14,180 bases of DNA from JACDAN01 sp036380355 (GTDB taxonomy: Bacteria; Actinomycetota; Thermoleophilia; Gaiellales; Gaiellaceae), in NCBI GenBank assembly GCA_036380355.1, contig DASVEW010000100.1, positions 1-14,180 on the forward strand, in the 5' to 3' direction. This document shows, one piece after another, positions 5,909-12,386 of this stretch. Position 1 is the first letter of the stretch; the number at the start of each line of letters is the position of its first letter. Made by a program: the position numbers and the translations under genes. A model generated the notes under the pieces. The model did no database searches, was not told the DNA's origin, and worked only from the letters and a program-made list of their open reading frames with translations.

Positions 5909-6787
5909 TCAGCGCTCGGTCAGCTTCTCGGCGAGCCAGGCCTGCCGGTCGCTGTCCGCGTCGGGGCCCATCTGGTGTCCGTAGTCGGGGTACCACCTGA
6001 CGTCGGCACCGTCCGCCTCGTCCGCCAATCGCTCGTAGTCCTCGACGGGCCAGTCGTCGTCACGCCGAGGCAGCTGGATCAGCACGTCGGCGTCGATCGA
6101 GTCGAGGAGGCGGATCGGGTCGAAGTCGCGGATCAGCTCGTGGAAGCTCTGGTGAGTCTCCTGCGGGACGAACTCCTTCGCCCAGTACCTGCTCGGCTCG
6201 GCCGGGACTGCCGAAAGCACGAGGAAATCAACGCGGTCGTCGACGGCCGCCAGTCCGGCGACCGACAAGGCCCCGTACTCCTGCCCCACGACGGCGACCC
6301 GGTCGTCGATGTCACCCCGCCCGTCGAGATAGTCCAGCGCGCGCCGAAGGTCCACGAGGTCGTGGCGGACCAGCGATCGGAAGGCGTCCGCGGCGTACAC
6401 GGGGTCCATGAGGTCGACCTGCGGGATGTCCTGCCGCGACATCGCCGAGTTCACCAGCAACACTGCCACCCCGCGCTCCGCCAGGTCGAACGCCTCGCGG
6501 TAGAAAAACGCCCGGGAGAAGCGGTACGGATGGAGGTAGACGGCGACCGGGTGCCGCTTTCCTTCGGCCGCATTTGGCGGGAGAACCATCGTGATCTCCA
6601 CGTCGCCGCCCCGCGGGCTCTGGAACGTCATGTCGGTCGAGCCCCTGTTCTCCGCCTCCACGCGCGTGCGCAGCGGCTGCTCGTCGTCGTACGCTCCGAG
6701 CTCCGCGACCCGCGACGCCGATTCGCCGCCCCCGCAGCCAGCGAACGCGAGCGCGAGGAGGCCGAGAGCCGCGGCACGACCGAGCAC
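5909..6787 (-). CDS. Lipoprotein with alpha/beta-hydrolase fold, nucleophile position Glu
   Basis: The N-terminus MLGRAAALGLLALAFAGCGGG is a lipoprotein signal with the lipid-acceptor Cys18, so the protein should be tethered outside the membrane. The rest has the pattern of a dienelactone-hydrolase/peptidase-like alpha/beta hydrolase. It has a strand HPVAVYLHPYRF with oxyanion-type HPY (86-88), the elbow VAVVGQEYGALSV, an acid-loop strand VLIQLPRRDDD (Asp243-245) and YGHQMG with His271. The elbow GQEYG has Glu170 where the nucleophile Ser normally stands (G-x-S-x-G), so ordinary esterase activity is doubtful. It may be non-catalytic or use another chemistry. The GTG start is 15 bases after pdxS, and pdxT follows after 14 bases. 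It therefore sits in the slot where M. tuberculosis has tesB2. The substrate is unknown. Confidence 0.75.
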   Translation of the reverse strand: MLGRAAALGLLALAFAGCGGGESASRVAELGAYDDEQPLRTRVEAENRGSTDMTFQSPRGGDVEITMVLPPNAAEGKRHPVAVYLHPYRFSRAFFYREAFDLAERGVAVLLVNSAMSRQDIPQVDLMDPVYAADAFRSLVRHDLVDLRRALDYLDGRGDIDDRVAVVGQEYGALSVAGLAAVDDRVDFLVLSAVPAEPSRYWAKEFVPQETHQSFHELIRDFDPIRLLDSIDADVLIQLPRRDDDWPVEDYERLADEADGADVRWYPDYGHQMGPDADSDRQAWLAEKLTER

Positions 6788-6802
6788 GGCGTCAGGCAGG
6801 AG

Positions 6803-7696
6803 CTACCAGCCGCGGGTTTCGAGCAGCTCTTCGGGCTGGAGCGACGCGGCGGAGAGGCCCGTCATCGCGTCGCCGAGGCCACGCGAGACCCGCGCGAGGA
6901 TCTCGGCGTCGTTGAAGTGCGTCGTTGCCTCGACGATCGCCTTGGCGCGGGAGAGCGGGTCGGCCGACTTGAAGATCCCGGAGCCGACGAAGACCCCGTC
7001 GGCGCCGAGCTGCATGCAGAGCGCGGCGTCGGCGGGCGTGGCGATCCCTCCGGCAGTGAACGTGACGACCGGCAGCCGCCCGTGCTCGGCGACCCAGCGG
7101 ACGAGGTCGTACGGCGCCTGGAGGTTCTTGGCCTCGGAGTACAGCTCCTCCTCCCGCTGCGCGCCAAGCCTGCGGATGCCGCCGAAGACGGCCCGCATGT
7201 GCGTCACCGCGTTGACGATGTCGCCCGTCCCCGCCTCGCCCTTCGTCCGGATCATCGCCGCGCCCTCGGCGATCCGGCGGAGTGCCTCGCCGAGGTTCGT
7301 GCAGCCGCAGACGAAGGGGACGGTGAAGCGCCACTTGTCGATGTGATGCGCGGTGTCGGCCGGCGTGAGCACCTCGCTCTCGTCGATGTAGTCGACCTCG
7401 AGCGCCTCGAGGATCTGCGCCTCGACGAAGTGGCCGATGCGGGCCTTGGCCATGACCGGGATGGTCACTGTCTCCTGGATCTCGGCGATCTTGTCCGGAT
7501 CGGCCATACGCGCGACGCCACCCTGTACGCGGATGTCGGCCGGGACCCGCTCGAGCGCCATGACGGCGACGGCGCCGGCCTCCTCGGAGATCCGCGCCTG
7601 CTCCGCGGTCGTGACGTCCATGATCACCCCGCCCTTGAGCATCTCGGCGAGGCCGCCCTTCACCCGCATCGTCCCGAGCTCGGCCATCGCGCTCAT
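6803..7696 (-). CDS. pdxS: Pyridoxal 5'-phosphate synthase lyase subunit PdxS
   Basis: PdxS is the (beta/alpha)8 subunit that builds PLP from ribose 5-phosphate, glyceraldehyde 3-phosphate and ammonia delivered by PdxT. The 297-residue protein is full length. It shows VKGGLAEMLKGGVIMDV with Asp27, the ribose-phosphate Schiff-base lysine Lys84 in PVMAKARIGHF, and the second catalytic lysine Lys152 in RTKGEAGTG. The phosphate-binding GGIATPADAALCMQLGADG and FVGSGIFKS follow. The ATG at 7696 is nine bases after the phosphatase stop. Met4 (ATG 7687) is an alternative start, and no clear ribosome site separates them. It is cotranscribed with the hydrolase, pdxT and yebC, judging by gaps of 15 bases or less. 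Confidence 0.97.
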   Translation of the reverse strand: MSAMAELGTMRVKGGLAEMLKGGVIMDVTTAEQARISEEAGAVAVMALERVPADIRVQGGVARMADPDKIAEIQETVTIPVMAKARIGHFVEAQILEALEVDYIDESEVLTPADTAHHIDKWRFTVPFVCGCTNLGEALRRIAEGAAMIRTKGEAGTGDIVNAVTHMRAVFGGIRRLGAQREEELYSEAKNLQAPYDLVRWVAEHGRLPVVTFTAGGIATPADAALCMQLGADGVFVGSGIFKSADPLSRAKAIVEATTHFNDAEILARVSRGLGDAMTGLSAASLQPEELLETRGW

Positions 7697-7705
7697 CCTA
7701 GCCGC

Positions 7706-8593
7706 CTAAGGCGCCGACTCGGCGGCGCCGACTTGAGGCCGTGCGGGCTTCGCCGGCACGGCCGGTTCGTGTACCACGAAGTGATCTCTGCGACGGCCGT
7801 CCGGCCAGACGGCCCAGCCGTCGAGGCGGCCGCCCCGAATCGAGAGGTAGAGGAAGCCGTGCTCGCGGAGCGCGCGGAGCCGGCGCGGATAGCCGGCGGG
7901 ACACGACGCGGGCGCGTAGAGGTTGGGCCCAGCACCACCGTGCACGACATATCGCACCCCACGCCTCGGCGCGAACCGCTGGTAGTTGTGGTCGTGTCCC
8001 GAGAGAGCGAGCTTGACGCGATGCCGCTCGAACATCGGCACCCAGCTCGCCACGACACCCGGATGCGACCGGTACCCGCCGCACGTGTAGGCCGGGTGGT
8101 GGAACACCGCGATCTTCCAGCGAGCGCGCGAGGAACGAAGCGAGCGAGCCAGCCAGGAGGTCTGCCCCCGGTCGATCCGGTTGGAATCGAGCAGGAAGAG
8201 CTCCACCGGCCCGATTCGCCGGCGGTAGTAGCGGCCGGGCATCGACAGTGAGCGGAACTGGTACGTCCCGCCCTCGATCCGGACATCGTGATTGCCGAGG
8301 ACCCCTGCCACGCGGATCTTGCGCTGTCGCGCCCACCAGCCGTAGCTCGACTCCCAGTTCGTGTGAAACGCCGCCGGGTTCTCGGTGTAGTCGTTGTCTC
8401 CGAGCGTCAGGAGCAGATCGGCCCGGTGGCGGGCCTCGAACTTCCGCACGCCCTCGGCGAACGCGCGCTGGTGGTCGCCCCCGACACCGAAGTCCCCGAA
8501 GGCGATGATTCGCACGACCTGCTGGGGCTGTGCCTGGCCGGCTCCGGGAAGGAGCACGGCCAGCGCCCCGACCAGGACCGCGGCGAAGTGCAC
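7706..8593 (-). CDS. Secreted purple-acid-phosphatase-like metallophosphoesterase
   Basis: Five metal-binding blocks appear in the order expected for purple acid phosphatases: GDFG (Asp34), GDNDY (Asp66, Tyr69), GNHD (Asn101, His102), FHHP (His165-166) and GHDHNYQR (His200, His202). The product should hydrolyse phosphate esters outside the cell. I chose GTG 8593 because it begins a clean signal peptide (HFAAVLVGALAVLLPGAGQAQ, about residues 2-22) and gives 295 residues. The frame is open to an ATG at 8818, but that extension is Arg-rich, without family similarity, and runs through a hairpin repeat. The last 18 or so residues (PAVPAKPARPQVGAAESAP) are encoded by a second copy of that repeat. 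pdxS begins nine bases downstream, so it may be the first gene of the pdx transcript. Family is confident; the start is less so. Confidence 0.8.
   Translation of the reverse strand: MHFAAVLVGALAVLLPGAGQAQPQQVVRIIAFGDFGVGGDHQRAFAEGVRKFEARHRADLLLTLGDNDYTENPAAFHTNWESSYGWWARQRKIRVAGVLGNHDVRIEGGTYQFRSLSMPGRYYRRRIGPVELFLLDSNRIDRGQTSWLARSLRSSRARWKIAVFHHPAYTCGGYRSHPGVVASWVPMFERHRVKLALSGHDHNYQRFAPRRGVRYVVHGGAGPNLYAPASCPAGYPRRLRALREHGFLYLSIRGGRLDGWAVWPDGRRRDHFVVHEPAVPAKPARPQVGAAESAP
7708..7763. repeat. Double-hairpin repeat, copy A
   Basis: This 56-bp unit consists of a first stem-loop 7710-7729 (seven pairs, an A-G mismatch, TC at the centre) and a second 7737-7763 (eight pairs, one G-G mismatch, three pairs, loop TTC). 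It covers the last codons of the phosphatase gene up to its stop. Copy B is at 8640-8695 in the same orientation and of the same length. It also contains a ten-base direct repeat, GGCGCCGACT, at 7710 and 7724. Confidence 0.6.
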
Positions 8594-8878
8594 CGTGGAC
8601 GGTGTGCCTCGCCGCCCTCCCCCAACTTGCGCGAGGGCCAAGGCGTCACCTCGGTGACGCCGCCTCAGGAGTCGTGCCGGCTTTGCCGGCGCGACGCCGT
8701 CAGCGAGCCGTCGCGATCCTCTGAAGCAGGCCTGCGACCTGGAAGGTCCGGAGCCTGCGGCGGAGGTCATCCGCAGCCATTGATGCCGCCTTTCGTTTCC
8801 GCAGGGGTTACGGGTCACATCGTCGGATCGACTCGCAGATCACGCCATCCCCCGAACGGACGCTTCTCGTTCGCTCGA
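8594..8878. other. Palindrome-rich spacer upstream of the phosphatase gene
   Basis: These 285 bases lie between the phosphatase start and the stop of the membrane protein at 8879. They hold copy B of the double-hairpin repeat and smaller dyads such as GCAGGCCTGC near 8727, CTGCGG/CCGCAG around 8755-8776 and CGAACG/CGTTCG (8853-8858 with 8868-8873). The last is a weak terminator candidate for the protease operon. No tRNA or convincing small gene is visible. The phosphatase promoter should be here, but I cannot point to it. Confidence 0.5.
8640..8695. repeat. Double-hairpin repeat, copy B
   Basis: The first stem is GGCGTCACC-TC-GGTGACGCC (8642-8661), perfect over nine pairs. The second is GTCGTGCCGGC-TTT-GCCGGCGCGAC (8671-8695), 11 pairs with one T-G wobble. 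Against copy A the bases agree at about three quarters of positions with one single-base shift, and two stem pairs differ in a compensatory way. It lies upstream of the phosphatase start. Confidence 0.6.
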
Positions 8879-9715
8879 TCAGGCGCTCGGCGGCGAGAGG
8901 CTGAGCATGACGCCCTGCGTCGGCAGCTGCTCGAACGACGAGGTGAACAAGCGGGTCTCCGTGAGGCGGTTGATGGCCTCCGCCTCCCCCGGCGTCAGGT
9001 CGCCCTGGGCGAACGGCGGTTCCTCCGGAAGGGTCCGCTCGATCGGCCGGTTCAGGATGCCCTCGAGGTGCCGCCGCTGGAAGTAGACGGCGAACGTCTG
9101 CGGCGGCTGACCCTCGCCCCGAGGAACCGGCGGAAGCAGCGAGACGACCGTCTGGATCTCGGGCAGGAACTTGAAGGTGTAGAACGACAGCTCCACCGCT
9201 TCACGGCGAAGCAGCATGAGCCGTTCGGGCGTCGCCTCGCCGGGAAGGGCGCAATTCTGGTCTCCTGCGAGGCCGCAGAAGCTGAAGAGGGCGGTCTCCC
9301 CCGCCTCGACGACCGAGACATCGCCCTGCGTGAGCGGCCTGTTCCTCCCGTGGCGCATCGCGATGTACTGCAACGGCAGTCCCGAGACCTCACCCGGCTG
9401 CGCCGTGATCGCGACGAGCTGCTCGCCGTTTGCCCCGCGGTACTGGCGGGCGACCTCCGTCGCGATCTCGCGCGCCCGCTGGAAGCCGGTCTCCTCGACG
9501 GGAATGCCATCGACCACGGCCGTGGACGAGCCGGAGTCGCCACGCGTGATCAGACCGACAGTGAGGAGGGTCGCCCCGGCCATCACGACGATGACGGCGT
9601 AGCCCATCATGAACCGTCCGGCGTGGACGGCCTTGGGGCGATCGAGGCGCGGCAACGGCTCCTCCGCGCGGGAGACCGGCTCGCTCGACCGCTCTGGGAT
9701 CACAGCTTCGGCCAC
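8879..9715 (-). CDS. Single-pass membrane protein overlapping the FtsH-like protease gene
   Basis: I do not recognise the family of this 278-residue protein. Residues 1-36 are a charged cytoplasmic tail, 37-57 (MGYAVIVVMAGATLLTVGLIT) form one membrane helix, and 58-278 form a probably extracytoplasmic domain. Cys147 and Cys155 in FCGLAGDQNC could form a disulfide there. The middle has the helix FQRAREIATEVARQY and the C-terminal part is Pro-rich. The GTG at 9715 overlaps the protease gene by 16 bases and has a strong GGAGGAGG four bases upstream, so the two are co-translated. Such coupling suggests a partner or regulator of the protease, perhaps supplying the outside domain the protease itself lacks; this is inference. 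Confidence 0.75.
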   Translation of the reverse strand: MAEAVIPERSSEPVSRAEEPLPRLDRPKAVHAGRFMMGYAVIVVMAGATLLTVGLITRGDSGSSTAVVDGIPVEETGFQRAREIATEVARQYRGANGEQLVAITAQPGEVSGLPLQYIAMRHGRNRPLTQGDVSVVEAGETALFSFCGLAGDQNCALPGEATPERLMLLRREAVELSFYTFKFLPEIQTVVSLLPPVPRGEGQPPQTFAVYFQRRHLEGILNRPIERTLPEEPPFAQGDLTPGEAEAINRLTETRLFTSSFEQLPTQGVMLSLSPPSA

Positions 9716-12111
9716 GATTCCTCCTCCAGAGGATCGGCAGCGGGGATCTCGAGTTTGACCGATTCCAGCAGCCTCAGGATCTCGTCGCCATGGAGCTCGC
9801 GGCGCTCGACGAGCGTGTCGGCCACCTTCGCGACGCCGTCGCGATTGTGCTCGACGAGCTGATGGGCCGCGACGTAGGCCTGCCCGAGGAGCTGCGAGGC
9901 CATCGCACGCTTCGACGGATCGCCCAGGACGCCGCCCAACGGGTCCCCGTGGGCCCCGCCCCCCGACCGGTTCATGATCTGGTCGCCGATCCGCTGGTAC
10001 TTCTTGGCGATCTCCTCACGGAGCTCGTCCTCGGTCTTCCCCTTCGGCGGGCTGAAGCCGTCCGCGAACTCGATCCGCTCGGGAGCCATCGCACAGGCGC
10101 CGACCATCCACGCCGATCGGGCCGTGGCGCTCTGGACGTCGCCGCCGACGCCGGTCGAGTTCTCGCCGTAGAAGACGCGCTCCGCGGCCATCGCGCCGAG
10201 CGTCCAGATCAGGCGCGCCATCTCCTCGCTCCTCCAGGAGCTGAAGCGCTCCTCTTTCTCGAGCGCTTGATGGTGGCCGAGCGCCTCGCCGCGCCGCCGG
10301 ATCGAGAGCCGCGTCGACTCCGCGCCCTTCATGTACGCGTGGCCGGCGACCGCGTGGCCGGCCTCGTGAACCGCGATCGCTCGTGTCTCCTCCGGGATGT
10401 ACTCGATGTTGATCGCCATGCCGGACTCGATCGTCGTCATCGCCTCGACGATCTCCTCCCAGCCGAAACGCGGCTTGCCCTCGTGGTGTGCGTAGGTCAG
10501 CGCCATCGAGCACACCTGCTCGATCATCGCGGGCGAATACCCGTTCGTGATGCGCGCGATCTCGTCGCGCCGCCTCTCCGAATCGAGGTCGGGCTCGTGC
10601 GAGACCTTGGCGAGGTACAGGTCGAAGATGTCGAGGCGGTCCTTCTTCGTCGGAGTCCGCAGCCAGACGTAGCGGCCCATCCGGCCCGGCCGCGTGAGCG
10701 CCGGGTCGAGCGCCTCGAGCGGGACGTTGGTCGCCCCGATGAAGTAGATCTGCTCCTTGCGCGGATGCGGCGGGGGAAGGCGGAGCGAGCGACCGAGCAT
10801 CCGCCGCGGGACGATGTACGTCGCGTCCAGGAAGGTGTTGATCCTGTTCGTGAAGACCTTGCGCATGAAGGGCGGGTTGTCGATCCCGTCCATGACGACC
10901 AGCAGCTGGTTCAGAGCCAGCTGGCCCATCCCGCCCATCATCGCGCCCGGGAACGCCTGGTTGACGATTGCGCTGAGCCGGCCGAGCGCATTCGGGGGGC
11001 GTTCCGGGGTCCGCGACTCGAACAGCTTGTCCCGCCAGGCGCGGTTCTCGAGGATCAGGTCGCCGGTCGGAGTGAGCGACCCGAACCGCCCATGGAAGGA
11101 GAACTCCTCGAAGCTCATCGGCATCGGGGTTGCGAACCCGCCCATTCCCCCGTCACCGAGAGCAGAGCGGCGGCGGCCCACGGCGTCGATCTCGTCGATG
11201 AAGACGATGCACTGACCGCCCCACTTCCGGGCCATCTTCTTCGCCTTCCAGGCGAGGTAGCGGACGATGATCACGTCCATGCCCATAAAGGTCTGGGCGA
11301 AGCCGGAGCCCGGCATCGACACGAATGGACAGTTGAAGCCCGTCGCGATGGCCTTTGAGAGCATCGTCTTCCCCGTTCCGGGCGCACCGAGGAAAAGGAG
11401 GCCGCGCTCGCGCTTGCCGCCGGCCGCCTCGAACGCCTCGCCGGACTGCCAGATCGAGACGACGCGCCGGACCTCTTCCTTCGCCTCGGCCTGGCCCCGG
11501 ACGTCGTCGAGCTTGACGCCCCACTCCGCGTCGCCCGGCTCGAAGCCCTGCATCTGCGTGATCCCCATGAGCATCATCGGCCCGAGCAAGATCACGAAGT
11601 TCATGACGAAGAAGAGCGGGAAGATGATCGCGTAGAGCAGCAGCGCCGGATTCGCGAGGAGCGGCTTGATCGTCTCCCACGGGTCCGTGATCGTGCTGAT
11701 CCAGCTCATGTCACCGCCCGGGATCATGAGCCGGATGATCCAGAAGAAGGTGATGATCCCCACGACCCATACGACGCGACGGAACCACTTGCTCCAGTAC
11801 CAGGCGCGGCGGCGGTTGACGATGTCTTCCTCGCGCGCCTCGGGCTCGTCGGTCCCGAACAGGCTCGGCCACGGGATGAAGCGGCGCACGATGATGTCCA
11901 TCAGGCCGCGGAACGAGATGACGGCGATGAACGTCCAGAACAGCGCCCAGCCCCAGCGCACGCCGACCTCTTCGCGGAAGAAGAAGAAGACGACGGGGCT
12001 CGTGAGAACGGCAACGCCTGTAGCGGTCCGAATGAGTCGCCGCCACTGGAGAGTGAGCTCGCGTGTCGCCTCGCCGGTGGGGAGCCCGACCAGGCCTTCG
12101 CCCGTTGCCAT
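9700..12111 (-). CDS. Divergent FtsH-like membrane AAA+ zinc metalloprotease
   Basis: The 803-residue protein joins an AAA+ module to an M41 peptidase, the FtsH layout for ATP-driven degradation of membrane and cytosolic proteins. Walker A is GAPGTGKT (242-249), Walker B IVFIDEID (302-309), sensor GATN (459-462), and arginine fingers lie in RPGRMGR (474-480). Zinc ligands are HEAGH (582-586) and Asp658 in GVGGDVQSAT. The pore motif is FMG (275-277) instead of FVG. Four hydrophobic helices (about 31-46, 53-71, 112-130, 156-182) replace the usual two, with no room for the extracytoplasmic FtsH domain. The segments between Walker B and LNQLLVVMDG, and between MDG and GATN, are about 70 and 40 residues longer than normal. 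The ATG is preceded by a TAAATT -10 with six-base spacing. All core catalytic residues are present, so it is probably active. It is likely a lineage-specific paralogue rather than the housekeeping FtsH. Confidence 0.9.
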   Translation of the reverse strand: MATGEGLVGLPTGEATRELTLQWRRLIRTATGVAVLTSPVVFFFFREEVGVRWGWALFWTFIAVISFRGLMDIIVRRFIPWPSLFGTDEPEAREEDIVNRRRAWYWSKWFRRVVWVVGIITFFWIIRLMIPGGDMSWISTITDPWETIKPLLANPALLLYAIIFPLFFVMNFVILLGPMMLMGITQMQGFEPGDAEWGVKLDDVRGQAEAKEEVRRVVSIWQSGEAFEAAGGKRERGLLFLGAPGTGKTMLSKAIATGFNCPFVSMPGSGFAQTFMGMDVIIVRYLAWKAKKMARKWGGQCIVFIDEIDAVGRRRSALGDGGMGGFATPMPMSFEEFSFHGRFGSLTPTGDLILENRAWRDKLFESRTPERPPNALGRLSAIVNQAFPGAMMGGMGQLALNQLLVVMDGIDNPPFMRKVFTNRINTFLDATYIVPRRMLGRSLRLPPPHPRKEQIYFIGATNVPLEALDPALTRPGRMGRYVWLRTPTKKDRLDIFDLYLAKVSHEPDLDSERRRDEIARITNGYSPAMIEQVCSMALTYAHHEGKPRFGWEEIVEAMTTIESGMAINIEYIPEETRAIAVHEAGHAVAGHAYMKGAESTRLSIRRRGEALGHHQALEKEERFSSWRSEEMARLIWTLGAMAAERVFYGENSTGVGGDVQSATARSAWMVGACAMAPERIEFADGFSPPKGKTEDELREEIAKKYQRIGDQIMNRSGGGAHGDPLGGVLGDPSKRAMASQLLGQAYVAAHQLVEHNRDGVAKVADTLVERRELHGDEILRLLESVKLEIPAADPLEEESWPKL
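9720..9727 (-). promoter_or_regulatory. Shine-Dalgarno of the protease partner gene
   Basis: On the minus strand GGAGGAGG-AATC-GTG precedes the 8879-9715 gene. It lies inside the last codons of the FtsH-like gene (the EEES codons), which fixes the downstream start at 9715 and supports translational coupling. Confidence 0.75.
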
Positions 12112-12117
12112 CGTCAG

Positions 12118-12123
12118 AATTTA
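12118..12123 (-). promoter_or_regulatory. Candidate -10 box of the FtsH-like operon (leaderless)
   Basis: On the minus strand TAAATT is followed by CTGACG and then the ATG. It fits TANNNT and would start transcription at or next to the start codon. The surrounding 45 bases are the most AT-rich stretch of the right half of the window. No consensus -35 is seen at 16-18 bases upstream, which would suit an activated or repressed promoter. Confidence 0.4.
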
Positions 12124-12128
12124 GACGT

Positions 12129-12140
12129 GTGAATGTTCAC
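12129..12140. promoter_or_regulatory. Operator-like dyad GTGAA-TG-TTCAC
   Basis: GTGAATGTTCAC is a perfect five-base inverted repeat with a two-base centre. It lies five bases upstream of the -10 of the FtsH-like gene, inside the promoter spacer, where a bound repressor would block polymerase. It is not the actinobacterial LexA pattern (GAAC-N4-GTTC). The regulator is unknown. Confidence 0.35.
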
Positions 12141-12386
12141 TTTTGATGGACACTACGTTAAGAGCCCGCTCCAGGATTCGGCTGTCACGCCAGGCCGCGC
12201 TGGGCGGCGCCAGACGTCGTCCTCGGCCGCGTCCAGATCGGCGGATATGAACGCGGCCTGCGTCCGTGCCTGGCATCCACCCATCGCACCCTGGCAGGGA
12301 GCAGAACCCTGGAACGGGCTCTGAGTAGCGGCCGGCAGTTCTTCGATTCCGAGCAGGTCGAGCGGGCGCGCCGGTACCACCGCCCC

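Noticed and set aside
5975..8251. 758-codon open frame on the + strand
   Set aside because: It is antisense to the lipoprotein, pdxS and phosphatase genes, which all have clear motifs. Long shadows are expected at this GC content.
8594..8818. N-terminal extension of the phosphatase to ATG 8818
   Set aside because: The extension is Arg-rich, crosses repeat copy B and would bury the signal peptide inside the protein.
9790..11358. 522-codon open frame on the + strand
   Set aside because: Antisense shadow of the FtsH-like protease; low-complexity charged composition.
12133..12324. 63-codon + strand frame before the M48 gene, possible leader peptide
   Set aside because: It starts inside the operator-like dyad, has no ribosome site and no conserved look; kept only as spacer.
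12375..12386. TACCAC six bases before GTG 12387 as a leaderless -10
   Set aside because: It lacks the final T that is the most conserved -10 position, and the coding signal extends upstream through it.
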